A stretch of DNA of 64,000 nt from Ramlibacter cellulosilyticus (lineage in GTDB: Bacteria > Pseudomonadota > Gammaproteobacteria > Burkholderiales > Burkholderiaceae_C), in the NCBI RefSeq assembly GCF_014297465.1, contig NZ_JACORT010000011.1:124001-188000 (forward strand). Reading direction: 5' to 3'. The notes beneath the pieces are model-generated. The model was not told the DNA's origin. It made no database searches and saw only the letters and a list, made by a program, of their open reading frames with translations. Every line of letters starts with the position of its first letter. The first letter of the stretch is position 1. Shown piece by piece: positions 17,904-26,365 of this stretch. The position numbers were made by a program, and so were the translations under genes.

Positions 17904-19282
17904 GCCGCCCTCCTCGCTTCGAGCACCAGGCGCAACCCGTTGGCCGGCCGGATCGTCAGGCGGCCCACCGGCCACGGCACGTGCCCCGCCGCCGGATGGA
18001 GCCGGTAGGCGCGCAGCACGGTGGCGAGCACGAGCGCCGCTTCCTGCAACGCGAACGCGGCGCCGAGGCAGGCACGAGGCCCGAGCCCGAACGGCAGCCA
18101 GGCCTCGCGCAGGCCTTCCTGGCCGTCGGGCCGCAGGTAGCGGTCGGGGTCGAAGGCGTCCGGCTCCTGCCACAGTTCGCGGTGCCGCTGGATCAGCCAG
18201 GGCGCCACCATCACGGTGGCTCCGGCGGGCACCTGCTTGTCGCGCATCGGGCAAGCTGCCGCCGCCTCGCGCGCGAGGAAGCCCACGGGCGGGAACAGCC
18301 GCAGCGCCTCGCGGAAGACGTTCCACACGAGTGGCAGTTCCTTGAGATCGTCGACGCGCGGCGCGCGCGCCCCCATGCGCGCCGCGACTTCGGCGTGCGC
18401 GCGCTCCTGCACGTCCGGCGCGTTGGCCAGCAGGTGGAGCGCCCAGGTGAGCGCGCTCGCGGTGGTCTCGTGGCCCGCGAGGAACATGACGGCGACCTGG
18501 TCCACGACCTCGTCGAAGGCCAGCGCCGCGCCGGTCTCCGGATCGCGTGCCTCCAGCAGGACGGACAGCATGTCGGTCTGCTCCGGCCGCTCGCCGCGGG
18601 CCATCGCTTCCATGCGCGGCCGCACCATGGCTTCGATCAGCTGCCGGATCTGCGCCGCCGCACGCGCGCTGCGCCGCCGGTGCCAGGGCATCGTGAACCA
18701 GCGCAACCCGAAGAGCGCCGGCAGCGTGAGCGCCGGCGCGACCGCCTGGTAAGCCTGGAAGGCCTGGAACACCTTGCGCGCATCCGCGCCCTCGATCGGC
18801 TGCGAGAAGATGGTCCGGAAGATCACGTCGGCGGCGACGTGGTTCAGGTCCGGCTCCAGGTCGTGCGAGCCCTGCGGCAGCTGGCGCCAACGTTCCAGCA
18901 TCGCCTCGCAGGCGGCGAGCATGTGCGGGAACACCATGTCGACGCTCGCCTGCGAATACACGGCCTGCAGCGTCCGGCGCTGCCGCACCCAGGCCTCGCC
19001 GTTCGCGATCAGCAGCCCGCCGCCCAGGAGCGGCTGCAGCGCGGCGACGAGGCGCGGGCTCTTGGGAAACTGCTGCCACTCCTTCACGAGCACCCGCCGC
19101 ACCAGCGAAGGCTGGTTGACCATGTAGAGGTCCAGGCCTGGCAGGTGGACCTCGCCCATCTGCATGCGGTAGCTGCGCTCGTAAAGCGGCTCCAGCCACG
19201 AGCGGCGCGTCGCGCGGAACAGCTCCAGCGGCGATGCGCGCGTGGCCCGCGGCGCGGGGTAGGCGGGGCAGAAGTGCTTCAT
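17900..19282 (-). CDS. Cytochrome P450
   Basis: A 460-residue heme monooxygenase. The oxygen-binding helix carries AGHETT (residues 269-274), the ExxR motif is EALR (325-328), the PxRF-like motif is DPDRYLRP and the heme loop is FGLGPRACLG with the cysteine ligand at about residue 405. The length and motifs are closest to the CYP4/CYP102-like fatty-acid and terpenoid hydroxylases, which is a family-level impression only. No ferredoxin or ferredoxin reductase gene is adjacent. It overlaps a hydrolase gene upstream and a small membrane protein gene downstream by 4 bases each, inside the capsule unit, which is an unusual place for a P450. Confidence 0.92.
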   Translation of the reverse strand: MKHFCPAYPAPRATRASPLELFRATRRSWLEPLYERSYRMQMGEVHLPGLDLYMVNQPSLVRRVLVKEWQQFPKSPRLVAALQPLLGGGLLIANGEAWVRQRRTLQAVYSQASVDMVFPHMLAACEAMLERWRQLPQGSHDLEPDLNHVAADVIFRTIFSQPIEGADARKVFQAFQAYQAVAPALTLPALFGLRWFTMPWHRRRSARAAAQIRQLIEAMVRPRMEAMARGERPEQTDMLSVLLEARDPETGAALAFDEVVDQVAVMFLAGHETTASALTWALHLLANAPDVQERAHAEVAARMGARAPRVDDLKELPLVWNVFREALRLFPPVGFLAREAAAACPMRDKQVPAGATVMVAPWLIQRHRELWQEPDAFDPDRYLRPDGQEGLREAWLPFGLGPRACLGAAFALQEAALVLATVLRAYRLHPAAGHVPWPVGRLTIRPANGLRLVLEARRAA

Positions 19283-20433
19283 GCGGGCACTCCCGTGCCG
19301 CCGTGCGCGCGCAGCGGCAGCGGCCCCGCGGTCAGCGCGAAATAGTCGTAGCCGCCATCGCGCTCGCCCGCCATGAGGTACTGCAGGTGCATGCGGCGCT
19401 TGTCGCGGCGCAGGGCGTGGTACGTGGCCGGCGCGAAGAGCGCATGGAAGCGCGGCGAGACGAAGCGCCGGTCGCCCGGCGGCGGTGCCGCCGCGCCCAG
19501 GCACAGCGGCACCGGATCCACCAGCGCGAAGCTGCCCCAGTCCGTCGGCGAGGAGAAGTCGATCCAGCTCACCCCTTCTTCCCGCGCCAGCCGCGCGAGC
19601 TCCGCGCGGAACCGCGTGGCAGCGGGCATGAGCCCCAGCAGCGGGATGCAGTGGCCCAGGGTGAGCAGCGACAGTCGGCCGGACAACGGTGCGCCGCGCT
19701 CCGCCGCACGGGCCGCGGCGCTGACCGCGAGGATGCTGCCCACGCTGAAACCCACCACCAGCACTTCGTCGATCGCCTGATCCCGCACCTTCTCGTCGAT
19801 GCGCCTGGCCAGGCGGTCCAGCCGCTCGTCGAGGCCCTGCACCTCGCCCATCGCGTGCAGGTGCGCGAAGCGGTAGATCCGCAGCAGCCAGCTGGTGTGC
19901 AGGCTGCGCTCCCAGGCGAGCGCGGCCGCCACGAGCACGGCGGACAGGGCGAGCGCCGCCAGCACGCGCGGCAGCAGTCCGGCGGGCAGCCACGCCACGA
20001 CGGCCGCGCCCGCCACGACGGCGAGCAGCAGGATGGAGAGCCAGAACAGCGCGGGAAAGGCGAGTGGCACCAGGGTGCGCGGCGCGGCCCCGTGCACCTG
20101 CGCCAGCCTCCCCGAGCGCAGCATGGCCCAGTACGTTGCGAGCGCGGCAAGGGCCACGTCGAGCGCGCGCCGCGGCCAGTGCGCCCGTACGAGGTCGTCC
20201 CAGCGCACGTATTCGTAGGTGGTGTCCGCCGTGCCGTCCGCGCCGGTCTGGCGGATGGTCCACGTGGCGTTGCCGTCGTCGCCGCGGCGGCGCGGCCCCA
20301 CCTCGTAGCGGCAGCCAGTGATGCCGGCCTGCGCCGCGGCATTGCGCGCGTACAGCGCGTGGTACCAGCCCGCGCCCTTGGGGTCGAAGCCGCTCACGAA
20401 GAATACGTGCCGGCGCTGCACGCGGGCGTTCAT
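19279..20433 (-). CDS. Membrane-bound alpha/beta-hydrolase-like protein, paralogue 2
   Basis: A 384-residue paralogue of the protein at 16325-17551. It shares the opening VFFVSGFDPKGAGWYHALYA, a hydrophobic pair at about residues 120-175, the elbow VLVVGFSVGSILAVS and the late VSWIDFSSPTDWG and RRDKRRMHLQYLMAGERDGGYDYF. The nucleophile serine is in the same place but the flanking residues differ (GFSVGS against GHSSGS). Start and stop overlap both neighbours by ATGA. Function unknown; a lipid or acyl substrate is inferred from the membrane anchoring and the adjacent P450. Confidence 0.75.
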   Translation of the reverse strand: MNARVQRRHVFFVSGFDPKGAGWYHALYARNAAAQAGITGCRYEVGPRRRGDDGNATWTIRQTGADGTADTTYEYVRWDDLVRAHWPRRALDVALAALATYWAMLRSGRLAQVHGAAPRTLVPLAFPALFWLSILLLAVVAGAAVVAWLPAGLLPRVLAALALSAVLVAAALAWERSLHTSWLLRIYRFAHLHAMGEVQGLDERLDRLARRIDEKVRDQAIDEVLVVGFSVGSILAVSAAARAAERGAPLSGRLSLLTLGHCIPLLGLMPAATRFRAELARLAREEGVSWIDFSSPTDWGSFALVDPVPLCLGAAAPPPGDRRFVSPRFHALFAPATYHALRRDKRRMHLQYLMAGERDGGYDYFALTAGPLPLRAHGGTGVPA

Positions 20434-21674
20434 GCGTGTGCCTCCACGAGCGTGGCCACCTGCTCCAGCGCAGCCTCCGCCGTCACCCGGGGCGCCAGGC
20501 GGCGCGCGGCCTCCGTGGCAGCCGGGGTGGCGAGCAGACGCTCGAGCGCGCCGGGCAGGCGGTGCAAGCCAGCGGCGCCCACCGACGCTCCGGCGCCGAG
20601 CGCCTCGATGCGCATCGCGTTGTCGAACTGGTCGTAGCCTTGCGGCACCACCAGCTGCGGGATGCCGGCGCGCAAGGCCTGCGCGCAGCTGCCGATGCCG
20701 CCGTGGTGCACGAGCGCGCTCACGCGGGGCAGCAACAGCGGGAACGGCGCATACGGCGTCGCGTGCATGGAGGCAGGCAGCGTCGCGAGGAGATCGGGCG
20801 CGACCACGCCGGTCAGCACGCCGCGGCGCCCCGTGGCAATGCACGCCTGCACCGCGGCGCGATGGAACGCCTCCGGCTGGAATGCGCCGGTACCCGGGGC
20901 GAACACCACCGGCGCGCTGCCGGCGTCGAGGAACTCCTGCAACGCCGGCGACAGGCCCTCGCGCGCATCCGCTCCATACAGCGCGAATCCCGCCTGCCGC
21001 ACCTGCGGTGGCCAGTCGGCGGCCGCGGGTGCGAACCAGCCCGGGAACAGCGCCACGCCCGCGAGCGGCGAATGCATCCACTCCCCGAACACGGAGCGCG
21101 CGAGCGGCGGCAGGCCGAGGCCGCCGCGCAAGTCCTCGAGCGCGGGCAGCACCAGCGGCTGCAGCTTGCGCGCATCGAGCGCCTTCCACGCGAGCTGCAG
21201 CACGGCTTCCGGCACGAGCCGCGGCACGCGCCAGGCGGCGAGCGTCAAGGGGTGCCGCACGCTGCGCAACATCGTCGCGGCGGTGTAGACCGAGATCAGC
21301 GGGAGGCGCAGCGCCTCCTGCGCGATGCGCGCGCCCATCGCCACGGGCGAGGCGACCGCGACCCAGCGGCCGGTGCGCTGCAGGCGCTCCAGCACCGCGT
21401 AAGTCGGGCGCAGCGCGCCGCGCAGCAGGTAGCGCCAGAAGACGCCGAGGCCGTCGACCGGGTGCCAGATCCGCGGATGGCGCATCGCGGCGTCGTATTC
21501 GTCTGCGCTGCCGACGGGCTCCAGCACCAGGCCGGCCTGCGCGACCCAGTGCGCCAGCCGGGGATTGGTGAGGACCACCACCTGATGCCCCCGCGTGCGC
21601 AGGTGGGCGCCGATCGCGAGCAGCGGATGCAGGTCGCCCACGCTGCCGAATCCCACCAGTGCCACGTTCGCCAT
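20430..21674 (-). CDS. GT1-family glycosyltransferase (UGT/MGT type)
   Basis: A 414-residue GT-B fold transferase. The N-terminus MANVALVGFGSVGDLHPLLAIGAHLRTRGH and the C-terminal donor-binding VSALVHHGGIGSCAQALRAGIPQLVVPQGYDQFDNA are the hallmarks of the UDP-glycosyltransferase/rhamnosyltransferase group, which typically glycosylates lipids, terpenoids or polyketides. The ribosome site GGAGG lies 7 bases before the ATG. Together with the P450 and the membrane hydrolases it suggests synthesis of a glycosylated lipophilic molecule. Confidence 0.88.
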   Translation of the reverse strand: MANVALVGFGSVGDLHPLLAIGAHLRTRGHQVVVLTNPRLAHWVAQAGLVLEPVGSADEYDAAMRHPRIWHPVDGLGVFWRYLLRGALRPTYAVLERLQRTGRWVAVASPVAMGARIAQEALRLPLISVYTAATMLRSVRHPLTLAAWRVPRLVPEAVLQLAWKALDARKLQPLVLPALEDLRGGLGLPPLARSVFGEWMHSPLAGVALFPGWFAPAAADWPPQVRQAGFALYGADAREGLSPALQEFLDAGSAPVVFAPGTGAFQPEAFHRAAVQACIATGRRGVLTGVVAPDLLATLPASMHATPYAPFPLLLPRVSALVHHGGIGSCAQALRAGIPQLVVPQGYDQFDNAMRIEALGAGASVGAAGLHRLPGALERLLATPAATEAARRLAPRVTAEAALEQVATLVEAHA

Positions 21675-21689
21675 CGCGCGTCCTCCGCT

Positions 21690-22712
21690 TCAGGCACGGG
21701 CCAGCAGCGGCCGCAGCACGCGGCGCCACGCGGCAACGGCGGGGCGCCGCGCACGCAGGGCCAGGAGTTCCTGCACCGCTTCTTCCGGCGAGCAGCGGCG
21801 GCCCGCCTCGCGGCTCCAGTACACCGGGTACTCGACCAGCGCGGCGTGCACGAGGCTGTCCAGCGAGAGGGGGCCTGCACGGCGCGGATGCTGCTGCACT
21901 TCGCGCGCGAGTCCCCATCCGGCATAGAAAGGCGATCCGTGGCAGACCACCGGCTTGCCCCGCAGCAGCGCCTCGAAACCCAGCAGCGACGTCATCACGT
22001 GCACCTCGTCGACCTCTTCGACCAGTGCGGGCACGGACGCTTCGCTGACCACCTCGTCACAGTGCCGCGCCACCTGCGCCTCGTTCTCGCCGCGTGCCCG
22101 CAGGCCGGCGACCACGTCGGGGTGGGGCTTGTAGACCAGCCACGCGTCCGGGCATGCGCGCCGCACCGCTTTCACCAGCGCGAGGTTGCTGCGCACCGTT
22201 GTGCCGCCCAGGCGCAGCGAGGCGTCGCTTTCGACCTGCCCGCAGGCGAGCACGACGCGGCGGTCGCCGCGCGGGCGGTGCCAGCGGCGCTCGGGCAGGT
22301 TGTACTTGGTGAGGCCGGCGGCGACCACCGCCTCGCGCAGCGCCCGGGCGCGGGCGCGCTCGGCGGGACTGCGCTCGCCGCGCTGCAGCAGCGACTCCAG
22401 GGCGCTCGGCCGCGTCGCGTCGTAGTAGATGCCGGTGTCGTCGAACACCCAGGAGCTCGGGCGCGTGAGGTCGGCGCCCAGGCCCACGGAGCGCAGGAAT
22501 CCATCTTCCACGCGCACGATGCGCAGGCCCGCGGGAACGTCGGCCAGAACGGTGCTGCCCCAGGCGAGCAGCGTGCCCTCCTGCGGCAGCCGCGCCGCGG
22601 AAGCGAGGAAACGGATGTCGTCGCGGCCGGTGAACTGGCGCAGCAGCGGCCGCTTGCGCAGGGAGAAACCCAGCGCGGCGAGCGGCCCTGGGGTGAACAT
22701 CGCGACGCTCAC
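21690..22712 (-). CDS. kpsC: Half-length KpsC-like Kdo transferase
   Basis: A 340-residue protein with a GTG start fixed by a 4-bp GTGA overlap with the gene before it. The RIVRVEDGFLRSVGLGADLTRPSSWVFDDTGIYYDATRPS block and the later VYKPHPDV and EVHVMTSLLGFEALLRGKPVVCHGSPFYAGWG blocks are those of the KpsC family. E. coli KpsC is about twice as long, with two related domains that alternate beta-2,4 and beta-2,7 Kdo linkages; here only one domain is present. Its linker may therefore be shorter or made with another enzyme. Confidence 0.85.
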   Translation of the reverse strand: MSVAMFTPGPLAALGFSLRKRPLLRQFTGRDDIRFLASAARLPQEGTLLAWGSTVLADVPAGLRIVRVEDGFLRSVGLGADLTRPSSWVFDDTGIYYDATRPSALESLLQRGERSPAERARARALREAVVAAGLTKYNLPERRWHRPRGDRRVVLACGQVESDASLRLGGTTVRSNLALVKAVRRACPDAWLVYKPHPDVVAGLRARGENEAQVARHCDEVVSEASVPALVEEVDEVHVMTSLLGFEALLRGKPVVCHGSPFYAGWGLAREVQQHPRRAGPLSLDSLVHAALVEYPVYWSREAGRRCSPEEAVQELLALRARRPAVAAWRRVLRPLLARA

Positions 22713-23866
22713 TGCAGCGCCTCCATGAAAGCTTCCACCTGCTCGAAGTGGTCGCGCCAGGTCGGCGCGCGGAAACCGGCGAGACGCCCGCATTGCGCGG
22801 CGCGGCGGGGCGTCGTGTCGTCGCTGTAGTCGCGTACCGCCTGCACCCAGCCCGGGCCGTCCAGCGGATGCAGGTACTCGGGGATCGCCCCGGCGACTTC
22901 GCGGAACACAGCGAGGTCGCTCGCGATCACGGGCGTGCCGAGCGCCAGCGCCTCCACGAGCGGCAGTCCGTAGCCTTCGGCGAAGGACGGGAACAGCAGC
23001 GCGCGCGCATGGCGCAGGTAGCGGGCCAATTCCGTGTCGCTGCAACTGCCGACCTCGAGCACGTGTCCGCGCAAGGCCTCGCAGCGTTCGAGCAGGTCTT
23101 CGGCGTTCTCGCATTCCCAGCCCCGCTGGCCGATCACCACGAGCTGCGGCGCCGCCGATCCCATCCGCTGCACCAGCTCGCGCCACGCGTGCAGCAGCAA
23201 CTGGTGGTTCTTGCGCGGCTCGATCGTGCCGAGCACCACGAAGTAAGGGCGCGCGAGCGGCGACGTTGCAGCTTCTCCCGCGAGCTGCGCGCCGGCGATG
23301 GGTGCCGCGATCGCCGGCGGCAGGCGCGTGCCCGCGCGCTCGGCGAACTGCCGCATGGAGGCGAGCGTCGCCGCGGAGTTGGCGACGACACCCGTCGCGC
23401 CGTCCAGGAGGTTGTGCATGCGCGCGGCGTGCAGCGCCTGCTCGCCGGGCCGGCAGTACTCCGGGTGAGTGATCGGGATGAGGTCGTGCGCGAAGAACAG
23501 TGGCCGCTGCGCGGTGCGGCGCATCCAGCGCACCAGCCCGGGCCGGTCGAGCCCCTGGTGGCCGATGTTCAGCGAGAGGCGGTTGCGGCCGTCCTGGCGC
23601 GGCCACGGCGGCACGCAACCGCGCGCGACTACCTTGCGCAGGCGCGCGGGCGCGTCGGCCGGTCGCGCCAGGAGCACATCGAAGAGCTGCTGCGACGTGC
23701 GGTACGACGCGATGCGGCGCCACTCGCCCCACTGCAGCACGGCCTGCGCGCGCGACCCGAAATGCTCCACGTACGCGGCGCAGACGCGGTCGACGCCCGT
23801 GGCCTGGCGGCCATGCACGGCGCGGCCGACCAGCCGGGTGACGTCGATGAGCAGCGCGCCGTCCAC
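22709..23866 (-). CDS. GT4-family glycosyltransferase
   Basis: A 385-residue GT-B fold transferase. Motifs are VVANSAATLASMRQFAE, YFVVLGTIEPRKNHQLLLHAW and LLFPSFAEGYGLPLVEALALGTPVIASD, typical of mannosyl- and other hexosyltransferases of family 4. The start is GTG at 23866, 10 bases after the kpsD stop, with GGGAG just upstream. It probably adds a sugar during capsule synthesis. Confidence 0.87.
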   Translation of the reverse strand: MDGALLIDVTRLVGRAVHGRQATGVDRVCAAYVEHFGSRAQAVLQWGEWRRIASYRTSQQLFDVLLARPADAPARLRKVVARGCVPPWPRQDGRNRLSLNIGHQGLDRPGLVRWMRRTAQRPLFFAHDLIPITHPEYCRPGEQALHAARMHNLLDGATGVVANSAATLASMRQFAERAGTRLPPAIAAPIAGAQLAGEAATSPLARPYFVVLGTIEPRKNHQLLLHAWRELVQRMGSAAPQLVVIGQRGWECENAEDLLERCEALRGHVLEVGSCSDTELARYLRHARALLFPSFAEGYGLPLVEALALGTPVIASDLAVFREVAGAIPEYLHPLDGPGWVQAVRDYSDDTTPRRAAQCGRLAGFRAPTWRDHFEQVEAFMEALQ

Positions 23867-23876
23867 GTCACTCCCG

Positions 23877-25040
23877 CTACTGTCCGAGCGCGCGCACCGT
23901 GGCCGTGGGCAGCACGATGGAGGAGATGATGTTCAGGAACTTCTGCAGCTCCGCGCCCTTCGCCGTGGCGACGTACAGCACGTCGCGGTGGCGCATCGGA
24001 AAGTCCTGCGCGGCGAAGAAGCTCGCCGGGTCGCGCAGGTCCACCTTGTAGACGACGGGCGCGCGGCCGTCCGCGTCGGTCGGCGCATCCAGCTGGCGCG
24101 GGACGACGGCGGGATCCTCGAAGCGGAAGATGAACACGCCGGTGGCGTCGGAGCGGTAGTCCTGGAGGCCGCCGGCGCGACCGAGCGCCTGCGCCAGCGT
24201 GAGGCCCTGCCCTTCAAAGGCGAGTTCCTCGTTCTTGCCGGTGGCGCCCAGCACCGTGAGGCTGAAAGGCTGGTGCAGCGCCGTCACCACGTCGCCGGGC
24301 TGCAGCACGATGTTCTGCCGCGGGTCGGCGATGATCTGGTCGAGCGGCAGCGCCAGCACCTGGCTGCCGCGCGTGACCTGCAGTTGCATCTTGCCGACCG
24401 GTTGCCGCGTGCCGCCGGCAGCGGCGAGCGCGTCGAGCAGGCGCTCGCCCTGCGCCGTGAGCGGCATGCGCAGGCTGTTGTTCACTTCGCCCACGACCGT
24501 CACGGTGCTCGTCGTGTTGCGCAGCACGCGCACCATGACCTGCGGCTGGTTGGCCTTGTCGCGCAGGCCCCGGGCGATGTCGTCTTCGATGGCGCGCAGC
24601 TCGCGCCCGGCGGCGCGGACCTGGCCGACGAAGGGAACGTTGATGTCGCCGGCGTTGCTGACCATCTGCTCCGGCAGCACGGACGCGCGCGCGGTGGAGG
24701 CAGTGCTGCGCGGGTCGAGCAGCGTGCTCGCGAACAGGCTCGCAGGCGGCGCCTCCCACACGGTCACTTCCAGCACGTCGCCGGCGCCGATGCGGAAGCC
24801 GGGTTTCTGCGTTTCGCCCCAGGTGCCGGAGAACAGGCGCTGCTGGCGCGAAGCACGCGCCTTGCGGGCGAGCTCCGGCGTGACGTCCAGGACCTGGATG
24901 CCGCGCGACGGCTCGGCGTTCGGCGCTTCCAGGATGGCGTCGGTGGACGGGCCCTCCCGCGGCAGGAACGGCGAGGCGCAGCCGGCAAGGGCCAGGGCCA
25001 GGAAGGGAAGCAGGATCCGGAAGGCGGGACGCGCGCGCAT
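23877..25040 (-). CDS. kpsD: Polysaccharide export outer-membrane lipoprotein KpsD/Wza-like
   Basis: A 387-residue lipoprotein: a signal ending in LALALAGC gives the lipidated cysteine at residue 21. The polysaccharide export domain follows (FRIGAGDVLEVTVWEAP; INVPFVGQVRAAGRELRAIEDDI) and then SLBB-type repeats (VTVVGEVNNSLRMPLTAQGERLLDALAAAGG; LTVLGATGKNEELAFEGQGLTLAQALGRAGGL). It forms the outer-membrane exit channel for the capsule. The ATG at 25040 is chosen over an upstream in-frame TTG. It follows the HlyD gene by 20 bases. Confidence 0.9.
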   Translation of the reverse strand: MRARPAFRILLPFLALALAGCASPFLPREGPSTDAILEAPNAEPSRGIQVLDVTPELARKARASRQQRLFSGTWGETQKPGFRIGAGDVLEVTVWEAPPASLFASTLLDPRSTASTARASVLPEQMVSNAGDINVPFVGQVRAAGRELRAIEDDIARGLRDKANQPQVMVRVLRNTTSTVTVVGEVNNSLRMPLTAQGERLLDALAAAGGTRQPVGKMQLQVTRGSQVLALPLDQIIADPRQNIVLQPGDVVTALHQPFSLTVLGATGKNEELAFEGQGLTLAQALGRAGGLQDYRSDATGVFIFRFEDPAVVPRQLDAPTDADGRAPVVYKVDLRDPASFFAAQDFPMRHRDVLYVATAKGAELQKFLNIISSIVLPTATVRALGQ

Positions 25041-25060
25041 GGAGGCAGCAGGCAAGGGGT

Positions 25061-26365
25061 TCAGTGCTCGGTCATGGCGCCGGCGGTCCGGCGCACCAGG
25101 GGCTTCAGGAGGTAGGCGAGCAGGCTGCGCTCGCCGGTCTTGATCAGGACGTCGGCGCCCATCCCGGGCTGCAGCTTGCGGTCGCCCAGCTTCTTCCAGC
25201 CTTCGGGCGTGATCTCCACGCGCGCGAGGAAGTGGGCTGGGCGTTCGCCCTGCTGCTCGATGCGGTCGGCGGACACCGACAGCACGCGCCCTTCCACGGC
25301 GAGGAAGGGCAGGTCGGGGAAGCCGGTGAAGCGCACGTCCGCCGGCAGGCCGGCGTGCACGCGGTCGACGACGTCGGTCGGCACCTGTGCCTCGATCAGC
25401 AGGCCTTCGTGCTGCGGGACGATGTCCATGATCTTGGTGCCTTCGACGACCACGGCACCTTGCGCCTGGATCGCGAGGCCGACGACCGTGCCGTCGGTGG
25501 GCGACACGATGCGCGTGCGCTTCAACTCCGCGCCGGCGCCGGCGAGCCGCTCGCGCAGTGCGCCGAGTTCCTTGCGCACGTCGGCCGCGGAGGCTTCCAC
25601 CTCGCGCGCGAATTCGCGCTGGCGCTGCGCGATGCGCAGCGTGAGCTCGGTGATGTTGGCGCGGCTGCGGTCCAGGTTGGCCGTGAGCTCGCTCACCTGC
25701 GACGCCACTTCGACCATCATCCGCTCTTCCTCGAGCAGCTTGGTCTTCGACACGAAACCGGCCGCGGCGAGCTCGCGCGTGGACTTGATCTGCTGCTCGA
25801 CCAGCTCCTGCTGCGCCTTGCGGCCCTTGAGCTGCGCGGCGTAGGCCTTCTCCTGCTCGCGCGCGGATTGCACGGACTGTTCGAGCACCGAGACGTCGGC
25901 GGCCAGCGCCGCGCGGCGGGTGGCGAACAGCTTGCGCTCGCGCTCGATGTATTCCTTCGCGGCGGCGGCGTTGTCGCCCTGCAGCAGCTCGGGGTGGAAG
26001 GCGATGTCGTTGGTGCGCGCGCTTTCCGCGGCGAGGCGGCTTTCGGCGGCCTTCAGCGCGAGGTACTGCGACTGCGCCGCGAGGAAGTTCGCGGCCACCT
26101 GCGAGTCGTCGAGCTGCACCAGCGGCGCGCCGGCCCGCACGACCTCACCCTCCTTCACGTACACCTTCGTGATCACCGCGGTCACGGGGTGCTGGATCGG
26201 CTTGCGCTTGGCCTCGGTTTGCACGACGGCGGGGGCCTGCACGCCTTCGTCCAGCGGCGCGAAGGCGGCCCACAGGCCGAACACGCCGAAGGACGCGGCC
26301 AGCACGCCGACGCCGAGCCGCACGAGCTTGCGGTTGTCCTGCTGCAGCTGCTCCATCGCGCTCAT
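25061..26365 (-). CDS. Type I secretion membrane-fusion protein (HlyD/PrtE family)
   Basis: A 434-residue adaptor with one membrane helix near residues 15-35, a biotinyl/lipoyl-like region (KPIQHPVTAVITKVYVKEGEVVRAGAPLVQLDDSQV), a long coiled-coil hairpin (about residues 85-290) and a C-terminal barrel (RIVSPTDGTVVGLAIQAQGAVVVEGTKIMDIVPQ). It spans the periplasm and joins the ABC exporter to a TolC-like outer-membrane channel. It overlaps the ABC gene by ATGA. No TolC-type gene is in this window. Confidence 0.92.
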   Translation of the reverse strand: MSAMEQLQQDNRKLVRLGVGVLAASFGVFGLWAAFAPLDEGVQAPAVVQTEAKRKPIQHPVTAVITKVYVKEGEVVRAGAPLVQLDDSQVAANFLAAQSQYLALKAAESRLAAESARTNDIAFHPELLQGDNAAAAKEYIERERKLFATRRAALAADVSVLEQSVQSAREQEKAYAAQLKGRKAQQELVEQQIKSTRELAAAGFVSKTKLLEEERMMVEVASQVSELTANLDRSRANITELTLRIAQRQREFAREVEASAADVRKELGALRERLAGAGAELKRTRIVSPTDGTVVGLAIQAQGAVVVEGTKIMDIVPQHEGLLIEAQVPTDVVDRVHAGLPADVRFTGFPDLPFLAVEGRVLSVSADRIEQQGERPAHFLARVEITPEGWKKLGDRKLQPGMGADVLIKTGERSLLAYLLKPLVRRTAGAMTEH

